DNA of 64,000 nucleotides from the NCBI RefSeq assembly GCF_018255755.1, contig NZ_CP073766.1, forward strand, positions 8,277,604 to 8,341,603, given 5' to 3'. The notes below the pieces were generated by a model. It had not been told where the DNA came from. It was given only the letters and a program-made list of their open reading frames with translations, and ran no database searches. The position numbers and the translations under genes were made by a program. Below, in pieces: positions 53,847-63,040 of the stretch; within the stretch, counting starts at the first letter, position 1, and every line of letters starts with the position of its first letter. Source of the DNA: Chitinophaga sp. HK235 (GTDB taxonomy: Bacteria > Bacteroidota > Bacteroidia > Chitinophagales > Chitinophagaceae).

Positions 53847-53878
53847 CGTCCTTAGTGTATCCTGACACACTAAGGACG
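53847..53878. terminator. Bidirectional terminator between convergent genes
   Basis: A perfect 12-bp stem, CGTCCTTAGTGT (53847-53858) with ACACTAAGGACG (53867-53878), lies between the two dehydrogenase genes. The flanking T-tracts are short. Confidence 0.7.
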
Positions 53879-53916
53879 TTCCTGAAATTGATAGCCAGAA
53901 TAAGAGGAGAGAAAAT

Positions 53917-54924
53917 TCACAAGCCACCTTCATGCGCAATAACTACTTTCCCGGTAGTGCGCCCGCTTTCAGCGTATTCATGCGCTGCCGCAATCTGAGA
54001 AAAGGGGAATATGCGGTCAATATATGGTTTTACTTGTCCGGCTTCTACCAGTGCTGTGATATGATCTAATGTGCTGCCGAGTTGTTGCTGCCCTGTTGTG
54101 TCATTAAAAAGAAAAGGCGTAATCATATGTACCGCATGGAAGCTGAGTGCTTTTTGGTGCAGTATGGAGATGTCCAGTGTGGTCAGGGCCAGGATGGTGA
54201 CGATGGTTCCCCTTACCTTCGCCAGCGTGAAGCTGTTGAGGAGGTTGTCATTTCCTACCATATCGATCACCATATCAAAGCCTTCCCCATTTGTATGTTG
54301 CGCGATCATGTCTTCGATACTGGTACGGGTGTAATCAATAGTATGATCGGCTCCCAATGCCTGGACGATATCGGCTTTTTCCTGGCTGGAAACAGTGGCA
54401 AAGACTTCTGCCCCTGCAATGCTGGCAAGTTGCACCGCTATATGTCCTACGCCACCCGCGGCACCATATATCAATACCCGCTGGCCTGGTTGGATATTAC
54501 CCTTTTCAAATACAGTCTGATAAGCAGTGATGCCCACTAATGGAAGGGCTGCTGCCTGGGCAAAATCAAGGTTTTGTGGCATGCGGGCAAACAGGGTACT
54601 GTCTCCCTTCACGAATTCGCCCAGTGCACCGCTCCGGTCTAAAAAACCGCCGATACATCCATATACACGGTCGCCCACCTTAAACCGCTTTTCATCGGGG
54701 CCTACCTGCGCCACCACGCCAGCTACATCGCCATGCAGGACCGCCGGAAAAGCAGTTATTAAATGCGGTAGATACCCGCCACGTATTTTATAGTCTATTG
54801 GATTCACGGAGGTGGCCATCACGTTTACCAGTATCTCTCCTGATGAAAGCACAGGCATAGGGGTTTCTATGGTTTCAAATACGTCTTTGGCCTGTCCGTA
54901 GCGCTTTATTACTATTGTTTTCAT
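53917..54924 (-). CDS. Quinone-oxidoreductase-like MDR protein
   Basis: The 335-aa protein belongs to the zinc-free MDR/quinone reductase branch: ATSVNPIDYKIRGG near residue 35, HGDVAGVVAQVG, LPLVGITAYQTVFEKGNIQPGQRVLIYGAAGGVGHIA with the NADPH Rossmann motif, and no zinc Cys cluster. These enzymes reduce quinones or enones with NADPH. An HxlR regulator gene is divergent from it (196-bp gap), the usual arrangement for HxlR-controlled oxidoreductases that respond to electrophiles. Confidence 0.92.
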   Translation of the reverse strand: MKTIVIKRYGQAKDVFETIETPMPVLSSGEILVNVMATSVNPIDYKIRGGYLPHLITAFPAVLHGDVAGVVAQVGPDEKRFKVGDRVYGCIGGFLDRSGALGEFVKGDSTLFARMPQNLDFAQAAALPLVGITAYQTVFEKGNIQPGQRVLIYGAAGGVGHIAVQLASIAGAEVFATVSSQEKADIVQALGADHTIDYTRTSIEDMIAQHTNGEGFDMVIDMVGNDNLLNSFTLAKVRGTIVTILALTTLDISILHQKALSFHAVHMITPFLFNDTTGQQQLGSTLDHITALVEAGQVKPYIDRIFPFSQIAAAHEYAESGRTTGKVVIAHEGGL

Positions 54925-54998
54925 GATTATTATTTTCAGCTATCAAAATTCGGGAAGCCAATCTTTTCAGCGTGGTAACCATTTTATATTTAACAGTA

Positions 54999-55042
54999 AT
55001 ATCTTTGGACAACATAATGGTGTAAAGAATCCGGAAAGATAT
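54999..55042. promoter_or_regulatory. Inverted repeat and promoter-like element in the HxlR/quinone reductase gap
   Basis: ATATCTTT (54999-55006) and AAAGATAT (55035-55042) are exact inverted repeats 28 bp apart. TATCTTTG at 55000-55007 also fits the -7 element for the HxlR gene, so a repressor here could cover the promoter. Confidence 0.35.
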
Positions 55043-55120
55043 CCTTAGCTTTATCTATTGCCGGATTACCGGATTACCGGACCGATAGATGAGTACATTT
55101 ATTTTAAAACCTACTGCAGC

Positions 55121-55492
55121 ATGTTTACATACGAACGCAAAATACCATTGGACCTTGATTGCGGCATCACCGTATACACGAAGGTACTGGGCGCTAAATG
55201 GAAGCCCTGTATCGTTGATATGATTCATAAAGGTTATCAGCGTCCCAGCGAAATACACCGGCTGATAAAAGAAGCCTCGCCACGCGTGCTGGATATGCAA
55301 CTCAGAGAGCTGGAAGCCTTAGGTGTGGTACAGAAAAACATACAGCCTGGTTTCCCACTGCGGGCTAATTACACTTTAACCGCTCTGGGGCTCTCACTGG
55401 TACCTGTTATTGAAGTGATCGATAACTGGGGTAAGGAGCACAGGGAAGAAGTAAAACAAGCCGTTGCTAACGCCGGTGCCTATACTGAATAA
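55121..55492 (+). CDS. HxlR-family transcriptional regulator
   Basis: I chose the ATG at 55121 (MFTYERKIPLDL), giving 123 aa, the usual HxlR length; an upstream in-frame start at 55058 adds 21 unlikely residues. The winged-helix pattern is clear: VLGAKWKPCIVDMIHKGYQRPSEIHRLI, the SPRVLDMQLRELEALGVV recognition region and the YTLTALG wing. An N-terminal-half Cys (CGITVYTK) is the common redox-sensing Cys position. It probably controls the divergent quinone reductase gene. Confidence 0.92.
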   Translation: MFTYERKIPLDLDCGITVYTKVLGAKWKPCIVDMIHKGYQRPSEIHRLIKEASPRVLDMQLRELEALGVVQKNIQPGFPLRANYTLTALGLSLVPVIEVIDNWGKEHREEVKQAVANAGAYTE

Positions 55493-55556
55493 TTTTTCGG
55501 TTATTGACTCCTGTTGCTCAGATACGGAATTTTGTTCCCATAAATTCGTATTCAAC

Positions 55557-56183
55557 ATGAGTAAGATGATGGCTGGTGGCCCGTTAACGTTAAAAGATTT
55601 GATTTATTTCCTACTGTGGCTGGGTATTCTGTACATTACCTGGACCTTTATGCATACCGCCGATGGATACCTCCGACTAACACCGGAGGCACTGGGTAAA
55701 TATTTCCCGGTCAAGTGGTTTCTCCTGATGCATATTACTGCCGGCGGTGGTGCGCTGGTGCTGGGCCCGTTCCAATTCTCGAAGCGGTTACTGCAAAACA
55801 AGAAGCTGCATCGTGTGATCGGATATCTTTATCTACTGGCTATCCTGGCCAGCAGTATCTGCGCGGTAGTACTGGCTGCTACCACGGCTTATGCGATCAA
55901 CTGGGCCTACGCCTTCTCCCTGCAGGTGTGGGTGTCTGTATGGATTACCACCACCTTTGTAGCCTGGTGGCTGGCTGTAAGAGGGCTGTACAAGCAGCAT
56001 AAAGACTGGATGATCAGAAGTTATCTTGTTACGCTGGCATTTGTAGTATCGGGGCTGGCGCTGAAAATGCCTGTAGTGCAGCGACTGGGCGATTTTGCAG
56101 ACATTGGTCCTACCTTCTTTTGGCTGGGATGGTCGTTGCCCTTGTATGCCTATGAGCTGATTAAAGGGATGAAACCCCGATGA
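55557..56183 (+). CDS. DUF2306-like membrane protein
   Basis: The ATG at 55557 (MSKMMAGGPLTLKD) gives 208 aa; the longer frame from 55464 adds a Cys-rich stretch unlike a real N-terminus and overlaps the HxlR gene. There are five to six hydrophobic helices. The motif LLMHITAGGGALVLGPFQF followed by HRVIGYLYLLAILAS is typical of this uncharacterised inner-membrane family. It lies 64 bp downstream of the HxlR gene on the same strand. Confidence 0.85.
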   Translation: MSKMMAGGPLTLKDLIYFLLWLGILYITWTFMHTADGYLRLTPEALGKYFPVKWFLLMHITAGGGALVLGPFQFSKRLLQNKKLHRVIGYLYLLAILASSICAVVLAATTAYAINWAYAFSLQVWVSVWITTTFVAWWLAVRGLYKQHKDWMIRSYLVTLAFVVSGLALKMPVVQRLGDFADIGPTFFWLGWSLPLYAYELIKGMKPR

Positions 56184-56202
56184 TATTCCCGGCGGATAGA
56201 TT

Positions 56203-56246
56203 ACATAAGAGGACGTCTCAAAAGTAAATGTGAGGTCCTCTTATGT
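56203..56246. terminator. Hairpin terminator between convergent genes
   Basis: ACATAAGAGGAC (56203-56214) pairs perfectly with GTCCTCTTATGT (56235-56246), and inner CTCA/TGAG segments can extend the stem. A short T-run follows. It separates the DUF2306-like gene from the cupin gene. Confidence 0.75.
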
Positions 56247-56271
56247 TTTAGGTAACAACTCATTACTTTAT

Positions 56272-56820
56272 TTATAAGCTTAAAGGAGGCCCAATATGCC
56301 TGATGCCATGCTTTAAGGCAAGTTTATTGATCTCCTCCTCGGTAGGCGCTTTCAAATCATTTACTTCTTTAAAAAAATCCTCCAGCTCACCCGCAGGGCT
56401 GACGGTATAAATCAGTCTTCCGTTCTCTGACAGCTGCAGCCATTGGTGAGGGATGTTTCTCGGCAAAAAGATAGTATCTCCTGCCTCTAATTCACTACTC
56501 GTTTCACCACAAACAAAACGGTATTTCCCTTCCAACACAGTAAAAAATTCATCCTGATGATAATGCACATGCAATGGCGTACCGACTTTGCCGTAGCCTG
56601 TAAATAAAAACACCGCCAATTGGTTGTTGGTATCGTGCCTTGAAATCACCACATCATTAGGATGTGCGCCCATGTATTTCATCATAGGCTGGCCCGAACG
56701 GTTGTTGCCTGCACGAACAATGAATGTTGGCGCCATGCTGTTGGTATTCATTGCTATTTTGCCAAAAGCAATAGCAGGCATCGCAGCAAGTGAAGTCTGT
56801 AAAAATTGTTTTCGTTGCAT
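56272..56820 (-). CDS. Secreted cupin-domain protein
   Basis: The 182-aa protein has an N-terminal export signal (MQRKQFLQTSLAAMPAIAFG; Lys/Arg then hydrophobic). A single cupin fold follows with the metal motif HVHYHQDEFFTVLEGKYRF at about 82-100 and the second motif GDTIFLPRNIPHQW at about 114-127. The substrate is unknown; small cupins of this kind are often dioxygenases or sugar/flavonoid-binding proteins. The AraC gene lies 74 bp upstream on the same strand. Confidence 0.88.
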   Translation of the reverse strand: MQRKQFLQTSLAAMPAIAFGKIAMNTNSMAPTFIVRAGNNRSGQPMMKYMGAHPNDVVISRHDTNNQLAVFLFTGYGKVGTPLHVHYHQDEFFTVLEGKYRFVCGETSSELEAGDTIFLPRNIPHQWLQLSENGRLIYTVSPAGELEDFFKEVNDLKAPTEEEINKLALKHGIRHIGPPLSL

Positions 56821-56894
56821 ACCTGAAAAATTTACAACACAAATCTAATTTCAGGTAGAATAAATGTAGTGGTAAAAACCGGACGTTTTTATTA

Positions 56895-57722
56895 TCATAT
56901 TTCTACATCTCCCAAAGCGCGTTCAGGAGCATTATTATCTATTTCGAAAAACTGCGCAGGCGTCTTGCCGGTGAATTCTTTATATTCTTTTGCCAAATGC
57001 TGATAATCATGATAACCGCAATGCAGTGCTATCGAAAGCCAGTCCTTTCGGGAGAAACGGTTCTTCATACGAAAAGCTCTGTCGAAGCGGATAAGCTGCA
57101 AAAACTGTTTAGGTGGCATGCCTATTCGCTCTTTAAATTTCCGGTCAACCTGTCGGTGAGAAAGACAAGCTGTTTTCAAAAATTTATCCACTGAAAACAA
57201 TTCTTCCTCACGAAGCATCTGTATACTGATGTCATCAACAGGATGTTTAACAATTTTAGTTTTTTTGATGAAGTCGGTCAGGAATTTCTCAATAACATCA
57301 ATCATTGCAGCATAGCTCTTGGCGTAAAACAACTGTTCATTTATCAGATGAATATTTTTTCCCAAAATATCTTCGGCGTCCATATACTTGTTTACCAAAT
57401 ATTCAGATGGGATATTAGTGAGTTGATGAAATCCTCCTGGTTGAAAAATAACTTGCAGGCACAAAAATTCGTTACCAGGATAACGATGGATTAGCTTGGA
57501 GTGTTGCCCCATCATAATAACTTTCTTCTTTCCAATAACCAGCCCTGAATCAGGATATTGAGCGGTTTCCATATCTTTTGGAAAAAATTGCAGGCAGTAC
57601 TCCGGCCGTGGCGGGTATACTTTGCATGGAACTACAAAGCCGTCGGGAAAGCGAAAATCAACAATCCTGTATAGCCTGACATAATCAGATAAAAATAAAC
57701 CTGGCTTGACGTCGAAAATCAT
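56895..57722 (-). CDS. AraC-family transcriptional regulator
   Basis: The 275-aa protein has an N-terminal cupin-like sensing part (YRIVDFRFPDGFVVPCKVYPPRPEYCLQFF) and a C-terminal AraC double HTH at about 175-265, with ACLSHRQVDRKFKERIGMPPKQFL and LHCGYHDYQHLAKEYKEFTGKTP. It is co-directional with the cupin gene and probably controls it. Confidence 0.9.
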   Translation of the reverse strand: MIFDVKPGLFLSDYVRLYRIVDFRFPDGFVVPCKVYPPRPEYCLQFFPKDMETAQYPDSGLVIGKKKVIMMGQHSKLIHRYPGNEFLCLQVIFQPGGFHQLTNIPSEYLVNKYMDAEDILGKNIHLINEQLFYAKSYAAMIDVIEKFLTDFIKKTKIVKHPVDDISIQMLREEELFSVDKFLKTACLSHRQVDRKFKERIGMPPKQFLQLIRFDRAFRMKNRFSRKDWLSIALHCGYHDYQHLAKEYKEFTGKTPAQFFEIDNNAPERALGDVEI

Positions 57723-57908
57723 TGGGGTCGAATTTGTAATGATTCATTGTGACTGGTGCACATTGATTTGGGGTTTTGTTATATTTCGCCGTTGCTGTCA
57801 GTTGTTTCTTAATATCATCCGGTATGAGGCAGGCGTCCCTGTGGTTGATGGAAACGCCTTGTTCATTGCGGGCGCTGGTGGTGTACCTCTTTAACAAATT
57901 TAAAAAAA

Positions 57909-58279
57909 ATGCCTTTGATACACTCACTTTCTTTTTATATTTTTCGGCTGTTTGATGCTGAATACCCGATGGTCAAAGGTTTTTGCATATCCGTTTCAGT
58001 GGTGATGAACAATCCGGTATCTGGTTTTTAAAAGCAGATAGCCAGGAACAACAGGCGCTGCTGGGCAAACAGACTGGTGGACAACCGACACTGGTCATTT
58101 ATACAGATGATTGTAAAGGATTGTATGATCATGTGAAAACCAATGGGGTTACCATTATCGAACCAATGGAAACAGCCGGTGGCAGCATGTATTTTTACTG
58201 TGCAGATTTATGGAAACAGATTAACGATCGTAGAATCAGGACTCCGATGAGTCACCGGATTTTTTCCCGATCCGCGTAA
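57909..58279 (+). pseudogene. Broken VOC (glyoxalase/bleomycin-resistance superfamily) gene
   Basis: From the ATG at 57909 the frame reads MPLIHSLSFYIFRLFDAEYP, the usual first strand of a VOC protein. Homology then continues in another frame with HIRFSGDEQSGIWFL, LVIYTDDCKGLYDHV and EPMETAGGSMYFYCADLW (57983 onward). The normal segment between these parts is missing, a stop lies at 57959-57961 in the downstream frame, and the final strand (usually DPFGN plus about 10 residues) is replaced by unrelated sequence. It is a frameshifted, shortened remnant. Confidence 0.6.
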
Positions 58280-58312
58280 ACTTCACCCTTAATTTTTCCC
58301 GATTTCGTAAAC
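58261..58312. repeat. Direct repeat upstream of the ECF sigma gene
   Basis: TTTTTCCCGATCCGCGTAAAC (from 58261) recurs as TTTTTCCCGATTTCGTAAAC (58293-58312), about 32 bp apart, ending 64 bp before the sigma-factor ATG. It may be a regulatory site for the cassette. Confidence 0.4.
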
Positions 58313-58331
58313 ATCCCAGGTTTTATCGTTC

Positions 58332-58339
58332 TACTTTTG
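58332..58339 (+). promoter_or_regulatory. Promoter -7 candidate of the ECF sigma gene
   Basis: TACTTTTG fits TAnnTTTG; the start codon lies 36 bp downstream. A convincing -33 element is not visible. Confidence 0.35.
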
Positions 58340-58375
58340 CGCTCGTCTTTTCAAGTTGAGCCTAAAGCAGTATAG

Positions 58376-58978
58376 ATGGACAGACCGGATATAACAACAT
58401 TGTGGAACGGGCTACTGCAAGGGAACGAACAGCTGTTGCTGGACCTGTATGATGCATGGTATCCGGGATTGCTTCGTTATGGCCTGAGGATCTGCAGCGA
58501 CAGAGAGCTGGTGAAAGATACCATTAACCAGACATTCCTGTATTTCTGGCAGAAAAGGGACACACTAACGGCAGTGGCTATCCCGGAGGCGTATATGCTG
58601 ACAGCTTTTCGCCGTCGTTTACTCGCCGCCGTTAATAACAATCATAACAAGCTGCAGTTCCCTGGTGAGTTTCAGCCCGATGATCCGGAGATTACGGAAG
58701 ATTCACATGAAGTGTTGTTAATCAACCGTATCCGGGTGCAGGAAGTAGAAGAAGTACTGCAGCGGGCCATCAGCCGGCTTTCTACCCGAAAGCAGGAACT
58801 GATCAGACTGAAATATTATGAAGGTCTCAGTTACAACGAAATGGCTGCCAGGACCGGACTGACCGAACGAACTATTTACAACAAAATACACGAAGCCGTG
58901 AAAACGCTGCGCGACCAACTTGCAGCCGACGGCCATTCGAAAGAAATGATCTCCGCCATCCAGTATTTATTACTGTAA
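58376..58978 (+). CDS. ECF RNA polymerase sigma factor (FecI-like)
   Basis: The 200-aa protein has region 2 (LLDLYDAWYPGLLRYGL, VKDTINQTFLYFWQKR) and region 4 with the HTH ISRLSTRKQELIRLKYYEGLSYNEMAARTGLTERTIYN in pieces, typical of Bacteroidota FecI-type factors. It is followed 67 bp downstream by its FecR anti-sigma gene and the TonB receptor, the classical cell-surface signalling cassette: receptor occupancy is passed through FecR to free this factor. Confidence 0.93.
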   Translation: MDRPDITTLWNGLLQGNEQLLLDLYDAWYPGLLRYGLRICSDRELVKDTINQTFLYFWQKRDTLTAVAIPEAYMLTAFRRRLLAAVNNNHNKLQFPGEFQPDDPEITEDSHEVLLINRIRVQEVEEVLQRAISRLSTRKQELIRLKYYEGLSYNEMAARTGLTERTIYNKIHEAVKTLRDQLAADGHSKEMISAIQYLLL

Positions 58979-59045
58979 AAAAAATATGCAAAAAGGCGGG
59001 TAAAATTTCGGGGGAACACTGCTCTTACTGTAAAGCACTTTGCAG

Positions 59046-60041
59046 ATGCAGTTACCGATTACATTGGAATACCTCGTTACAGACGATTCATTTATTAACT
59101 ACTGCCTCCACCGGAATGATCAGGACCGGCAGTTATGGCAAAACTATGCCGCTACTCATCCGGAACAACAGCCCCTGCTGGAGCAGGCGGAACGCGTGGT
59201 GCTGGGTATGTATCAGTTTGGAGCACAACAGGAAATAAACGAGCAGAAAACCAAACTCCGGCAACTGATACAGCAACCGGCAATAACGCCCGCTGTCGGA
59301 CGGAAATCTATCTCGTCATATTTTCGTATAGCCGCTGCAGTGGTATGCATACTGATAGGTACTTATGTTGCCTGGATATGGAATCATAACAGCAGTCATC
59401 AGGATTTTACAGTGATCACTAAAAGAGGAGAGCGGAAAAAAATCGTCTTGCCGGATAGTTCTGTAGTATGGATGAATGCCTCCACCACACTGCATTATAA
59501 TAACAAGCGGCATGTCGATCTGTTGGATGGAGAAGCCTATTTCGAAGTGTTGCATGATGACCATCATCCTTTTACGGTTAAAACAAATTCCGGTCTGCTG
59601 ATTACAGATTTGGGAACCTCTTTTAATATCAGTAGTTATAAAGGGCAGGATGAGGAAAGAGTAGGAGTGGTTAGTGGCCTGGTATCTGTGAGCAATGAAA
59701 AATATAAAGCGGATACGGTAACTGCCGGACAGATGATAACCAGCCACCGCAGCTCCGGCCAGCTGAAACTGAAAACGTATGCCCTGGCCCAGGCTGACTG
59801 GCGTTCCGGTACGATCATGCTCTCCGATGTAAGTTTTGAAGAACTGCGCCAGGCGCTTGAAAGGACCTATACCTGTACGGTAGTATTTGATGCACCTTCA
59901 CTGGCAACATGTCGCATCACCACCACCTTCAGGCCTGTGGAAGATATCAGTCATACACTGAATGCACTGAAACTGATTTACGGAATTACCTGGAAAAAAT
60001 CCGGTGATACTATTCATATAGCAGGAAATGCCTGCAGATAA
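59046..60041 (+). CDS. FecR-family anti-sigma factor
   Basis: The ATG at 59046 (MQLPITLEYL) is preferred to a TTG 6 bp earlier, giving 331 aa. A cytoplasmic N-terminus of about 95 residues precedes one transmembrane helix (RIAAAVVCILIGTYVAWIW). The periplasmic FecR domain contains TKRGERKKIVLPDSSVVWMN, LLDGEAYFEV and FTVKTNSGLLITDLGTSFN, and a C-terminal STN-like part follows. It receives the signal from the downstream receptor, which has the partner STN domain. Confidence 0.93.
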   Translation: MQLPITLEYLVTDDSFINYCLHRNDQDRQLWQNYAATHPEQQPLLEQAERVVLGMYQFGAQQEINEQKTKLRQLIQQPAITPAVGRKSISSYFRIAAAVVCILIGTYVAWIWNHNSSHQDFTVITKRGERKKIVLPDSSVVWMNASTTLHYNNKRHVDLLDGEAYFEVLHDDHHPFTVKTNSGLLITDLGTSFNISSYKGQDEERVGVVSGLVSVSNEKYKADTVTAGQMITSHRSSGQLKLKTYALAQADWRSGTIMLSDVSFEELRQALERTYTCTVVFDAPSLATCRITTTFRPVEDISHTLNALKLIYGITWKKSGDTIHIAGNACR

Positions 60042-60054
60042 ATTTTTTAGAGAG

Positions 60055-63030
60055 ATGGGGTTTTATAAGTTGCATAACATACTGGTGGTGTTTGTGTTTT
60101 CGGTATTGTTGCCACTGGCGGGCAGCGGACAGGGTAACGCTAAAGTATATACGCTGGATATTCCTGCCGGGACATTGACTTCTGCGCTGCAGTATGTGTC
60201 AAAAGTTACCGGCACCGGGCTGACCTACAACCCGGCAGACCTTTCCCGGGTAAAGGTTCCGGCCAGGCGTATTTATAACAAGCCATTTCCTGCGCTGATC
60301 TCCATGGTATTGCAGGGGACAGGATATACAGCCAGCACTAACGGTGAGGGTTATATTATTTACGCTGTTGCAACGCTTCCGCTAAAACAAGCAGGAACGC
60401 AGTCCGGTGTGCTGACTGGTCGCGTGGTGGATGAAAAAGGTAAACCACTTGAATTTGCAAGCGTACAGCTAAAGGAAACAGGTGCCCAGCAGACCACCAA
60501 TAATGACGGCGTTTTTGTATTCCGGGTGCCAGACAACTCTGTACCTTCCAGCCTTTCCATTTCCTATGTCGGAAAACAGACCATAGAAACCATGGTGTCG
60601 CCGGCTTCCTATGGCTGGCAACAAACCTTCCTGCTGAAAGAACTGAGCCTTACACTGAACGGTATTCATGTAAATGCTGTACAGAAAGGTACCAACTCCA
60701 ATTCTTCCATGGTATTTGATCGCGAGGTGATAGAACAGGCCCAGGCCTTTTCCCTGGCGGATATATTAAATACATTGCCTGGCCGGGAAGAGAAAGTACC
60801 AGACCTGCTCAATGTACAGGCCCTCACTTTAAGAACTGCAGCCTTAAACGCAGCTGCTGCCAATAACTCACTGGGTACTGCAATTATTGTGGATGATATC
60901 GTCCGGTCCAATGATGCCAACATGCAAACGAAAAGCCTTTCTATGTTCGGGAATACCATGTCTACCGTTCGGAAGTCAGGCCAAAGCGGCTTTGATGTAC
61001 CTTTTCAGGGCCTGGACCTGCGTGATATCCCTGTAAGTAATGTAGAGCGGATCGAAGTCGTGTCGGGCATTGCTTCCGCCAGATACGGCGACCTGACCAA
61101 CGGGGCCGTGATCATCGACAGACAGGCCGGTGCGACACCCCTGCAAGGAAGAATAGGGATCAATGGATATACTACCCAGTATGGCATTGGTAAAGGGTTT
61201 GAACTGGGTAAAAAGCTGGGCGCGCTGAATATTTACATAGACTATCTGCGCAGTAATGCAGATCCGCGCAACCTGTTGCAGAACTATAACAGAACAAACC
61301 TGGACCTGATGTGGACCTATCGCCTTAGCCAAAAGCTGAAGAACACATTTTCCGTTTCCTATAATTACCGGAATGATGATATCAAAATGGACCCCGAAGA
61401 TACCCGGGAGGAGCGGGTTTTCACTAAAACGAATGCACTCAGCATTTCCAACCGCACCAGCTACAATATCTACGGTAAGTTCCTGGATAATGCAATCCTT
61501 AGCATGGGATTCTCTCAGGCCAGGCAGGAGTCGTATTCCCAGTACGCCATGAACCGCGACCCCAGGCCCATCGGTGACAAAGACACCACCGGGATTTACG
61601 AAGGATATTATATTCCCGGTGTCTATACCGCTGTAGACCATATCCTGGGAAAACCCAATACGGCCAGTGCCAATCTGGGATTCAACGGCCATTGGGGTTC
61701 CGGAAAAAGACAACACCAGTGGAGTGCCGGCGCCAATGTGTATATATCCTTCAACAACGGAGATGGAGTAGTGGTAGACCCGGCTACGCCAAGGTTTGTA
61801 AACCAGCGTTATCAGAATCAGCGCCCTTATGCCTATGAATATCTTCCGGCCCTCGTCAATACCGGGTTTTATATCATGGACCATATAGATCTTTATCCTT
61901 TCAACCGTAAGCTGTCCCTGAACCCGGGATTACGTTACGATATTCAGAATGGATGGGGAACATTACAACCCCGTATCAATACCTCACTGGTGCTCAGCAA
62001 ACGGGTGACCATTACCATGGGATACGGACTGTTTACCAAAGCACCGGGTATGTCTTATCGTTATCCAGCACCCACCTATTTCGATATTCCTTTGCTGGAT
62101 GTGTACAATGAAGATCCTGCCAAAAGAGTATATCTCGTATATACGCAGAAGTTAATGCACGACAATAGTTATCTGAAGCCGATGAAGTCTGCCCAGCTGG
62201 AATGGGGCCTTAAATACCTGGGCAAGACCATTAACAACTCCTTGTTTGTCTTTTACAAGGAAAGCAAGGATGGGTTCAATACTTCTTCTGCTCCCCGTCA
62301 GTTTGAATTGCCGGAATATGATTATAAAATCGAAAATGGAAAAATCAACTACTGGTCAACCGGGAAAACAAAACTTCGTGTAGGCATATGGGATAATATG
62401 GCGGTAAACGATATCACTACAACAGATATCGGTACCGACTGGACCATCAACACACACAGGATAGAGGCCATTGCCACCAGCTTCAATCTTTCCAATGCGA
62501 TCTATTACAGTAAATATGGCAGCAGTCTCAACAGGCTGCTTTATAAAGATGAATCACAACTGGTTACCAATGGCCTCTGGTATGGGATATTCGGGCCTTC
62601 CAACTATGAGGCCTGGTCGTTCAGATCAAGGCTCAGAACAACTACGCATATACCCAAACTGGGATTCATCGTTAACCTCACCACCAATTTCTCTGTATAC
62701 AAGCGTCAGCGCAATATCGGTAATGCCGGGCAACCATTGGGATATGTAGATATACAAAGTGTATATCATGATATCAATGAGCTAGCTCCGGATAGCCCTA
62801 TCCGGCAGGCGCTGGGCTTATTCAGCACAGATGAGTCGGACAACTCCGATCCTTTTTATGTCAATTGGAATATGCAGGTGATCAAGGAAATCAAAAAGAA
62901 GGTCAGGTTCTCTGTCAGTGCTTACAACGTTTTTAACATCGTTACCAGAAAATACAGTGACATCTCCAAAAAGGTAAGGGAACTGACCCAGCCCGTGGTG
63001 TTGTCAGGGGAAATATCATTTAAATTCTAG
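60055..63030 (+). CDS. TonB-dependent receptor with STN signalling domain
   Basis: I chose the ATG at 60055 (MGFYKLHNILVVF) because it starts a proper signal peptide (hydrophobic to about 25, then GQG); the earlier ATG at 60028 lies inside the FecR gene. The 991-aa mature order is an STN domain (about 40-105), a carboxypeptidase-like Ig domain (LTGRVVDEKGKPLEFASVQL, about 120-205), the plug (about 225-370, ending IERIEVVSGIASARYGDLTNGAVI-type) and an outer-membrane beta-barrel. Export of an unknown nutrient, probably iron-complex or peptide-like, is driven by TonB. The STN domain shows that it also signals to FecR. Confidence 0.92.
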   Translation: MGFYKLHNILVVFVFSVLLPLAGSGQGNAKVYTLDIPAGTLTSALQYVSKVTGTGLTYNPADLSRVKVPARRIYNKPFPALISMVLQGTGYTASTNGEGYIIYAVATLPLKQAGTQSGVLTGRVVDEKGKPLEFASVQLKETGAQQTTNNDGVFVFRVPDNSVPSSLSISYVGKQTIETMVSPASYGWQQTFLLKELSLTLNGIHVNAVQKGTNSNSSMVFDREVIEQAQAFSLADILNTLPGREEKVPDLLNVQALTLRTAALNAAAANNSLGTAIIVDDIVRSNDANMQTKSLSMFGNTMSTVRKSGQSGFDVPFQGLDLRDIPVSNVERIEVVSGIASARYGDLTNGAVIIDRQAGATPLQGRIGINGYTTQYGIGKGFELGKKLGALNIYIDYLRSNADPRNLLQNYNRTNLDLMWTYRLSQKLKNTFSVSYNYRNDDIKMDPEDTREERVFTKTNALSISNRTSYNIYGKFLDNAILSMGFSQARQESYSQYAMNRDPRPIGDKDTTGIYEGYYIPGVYTAVDHILGKPNTASANLGFNGHWGSGKRQHQWSAGANVYISFNNGDGVVVDPATPRFVNQRYQNQRPYAYEYLPALVNTGFYIMDHIDLYPFNRKLSLNPGLRYDIQNGWGTLQPRINTSLVLSKRVTITMGYGLFTKAPGMSYRYPAPTYFDIPLLDVYNEDPAKRVYLVYTQKLMHDNSYLKPMKSAQLEWGLKYLGKTINNSLFVFYKESKDGFNTSSAPRQFELPEYDYKIENGKINYWSTGKTKLRVGIWDNMAVNDITTTDIGTDWTINTHRIEAIATSFNLSNAIYYSKYGSSLNRLLYKDESQLVTNGLWYGIFGPSNYEAWSFRSRLRTTTHIPKLGFIVNLTTNFSVYKRQRNIGNAGQPLGYVDIQSVYHDINELAPDSPIRQALGLFSTDESDNSDPFYVNWNMQVIKEIKKKVRFSVSAYNVFNIVTRKYSDISKKVRELTQPVVLSGEISFKF

Positions 63031-63040
63031 ATCAACAATT

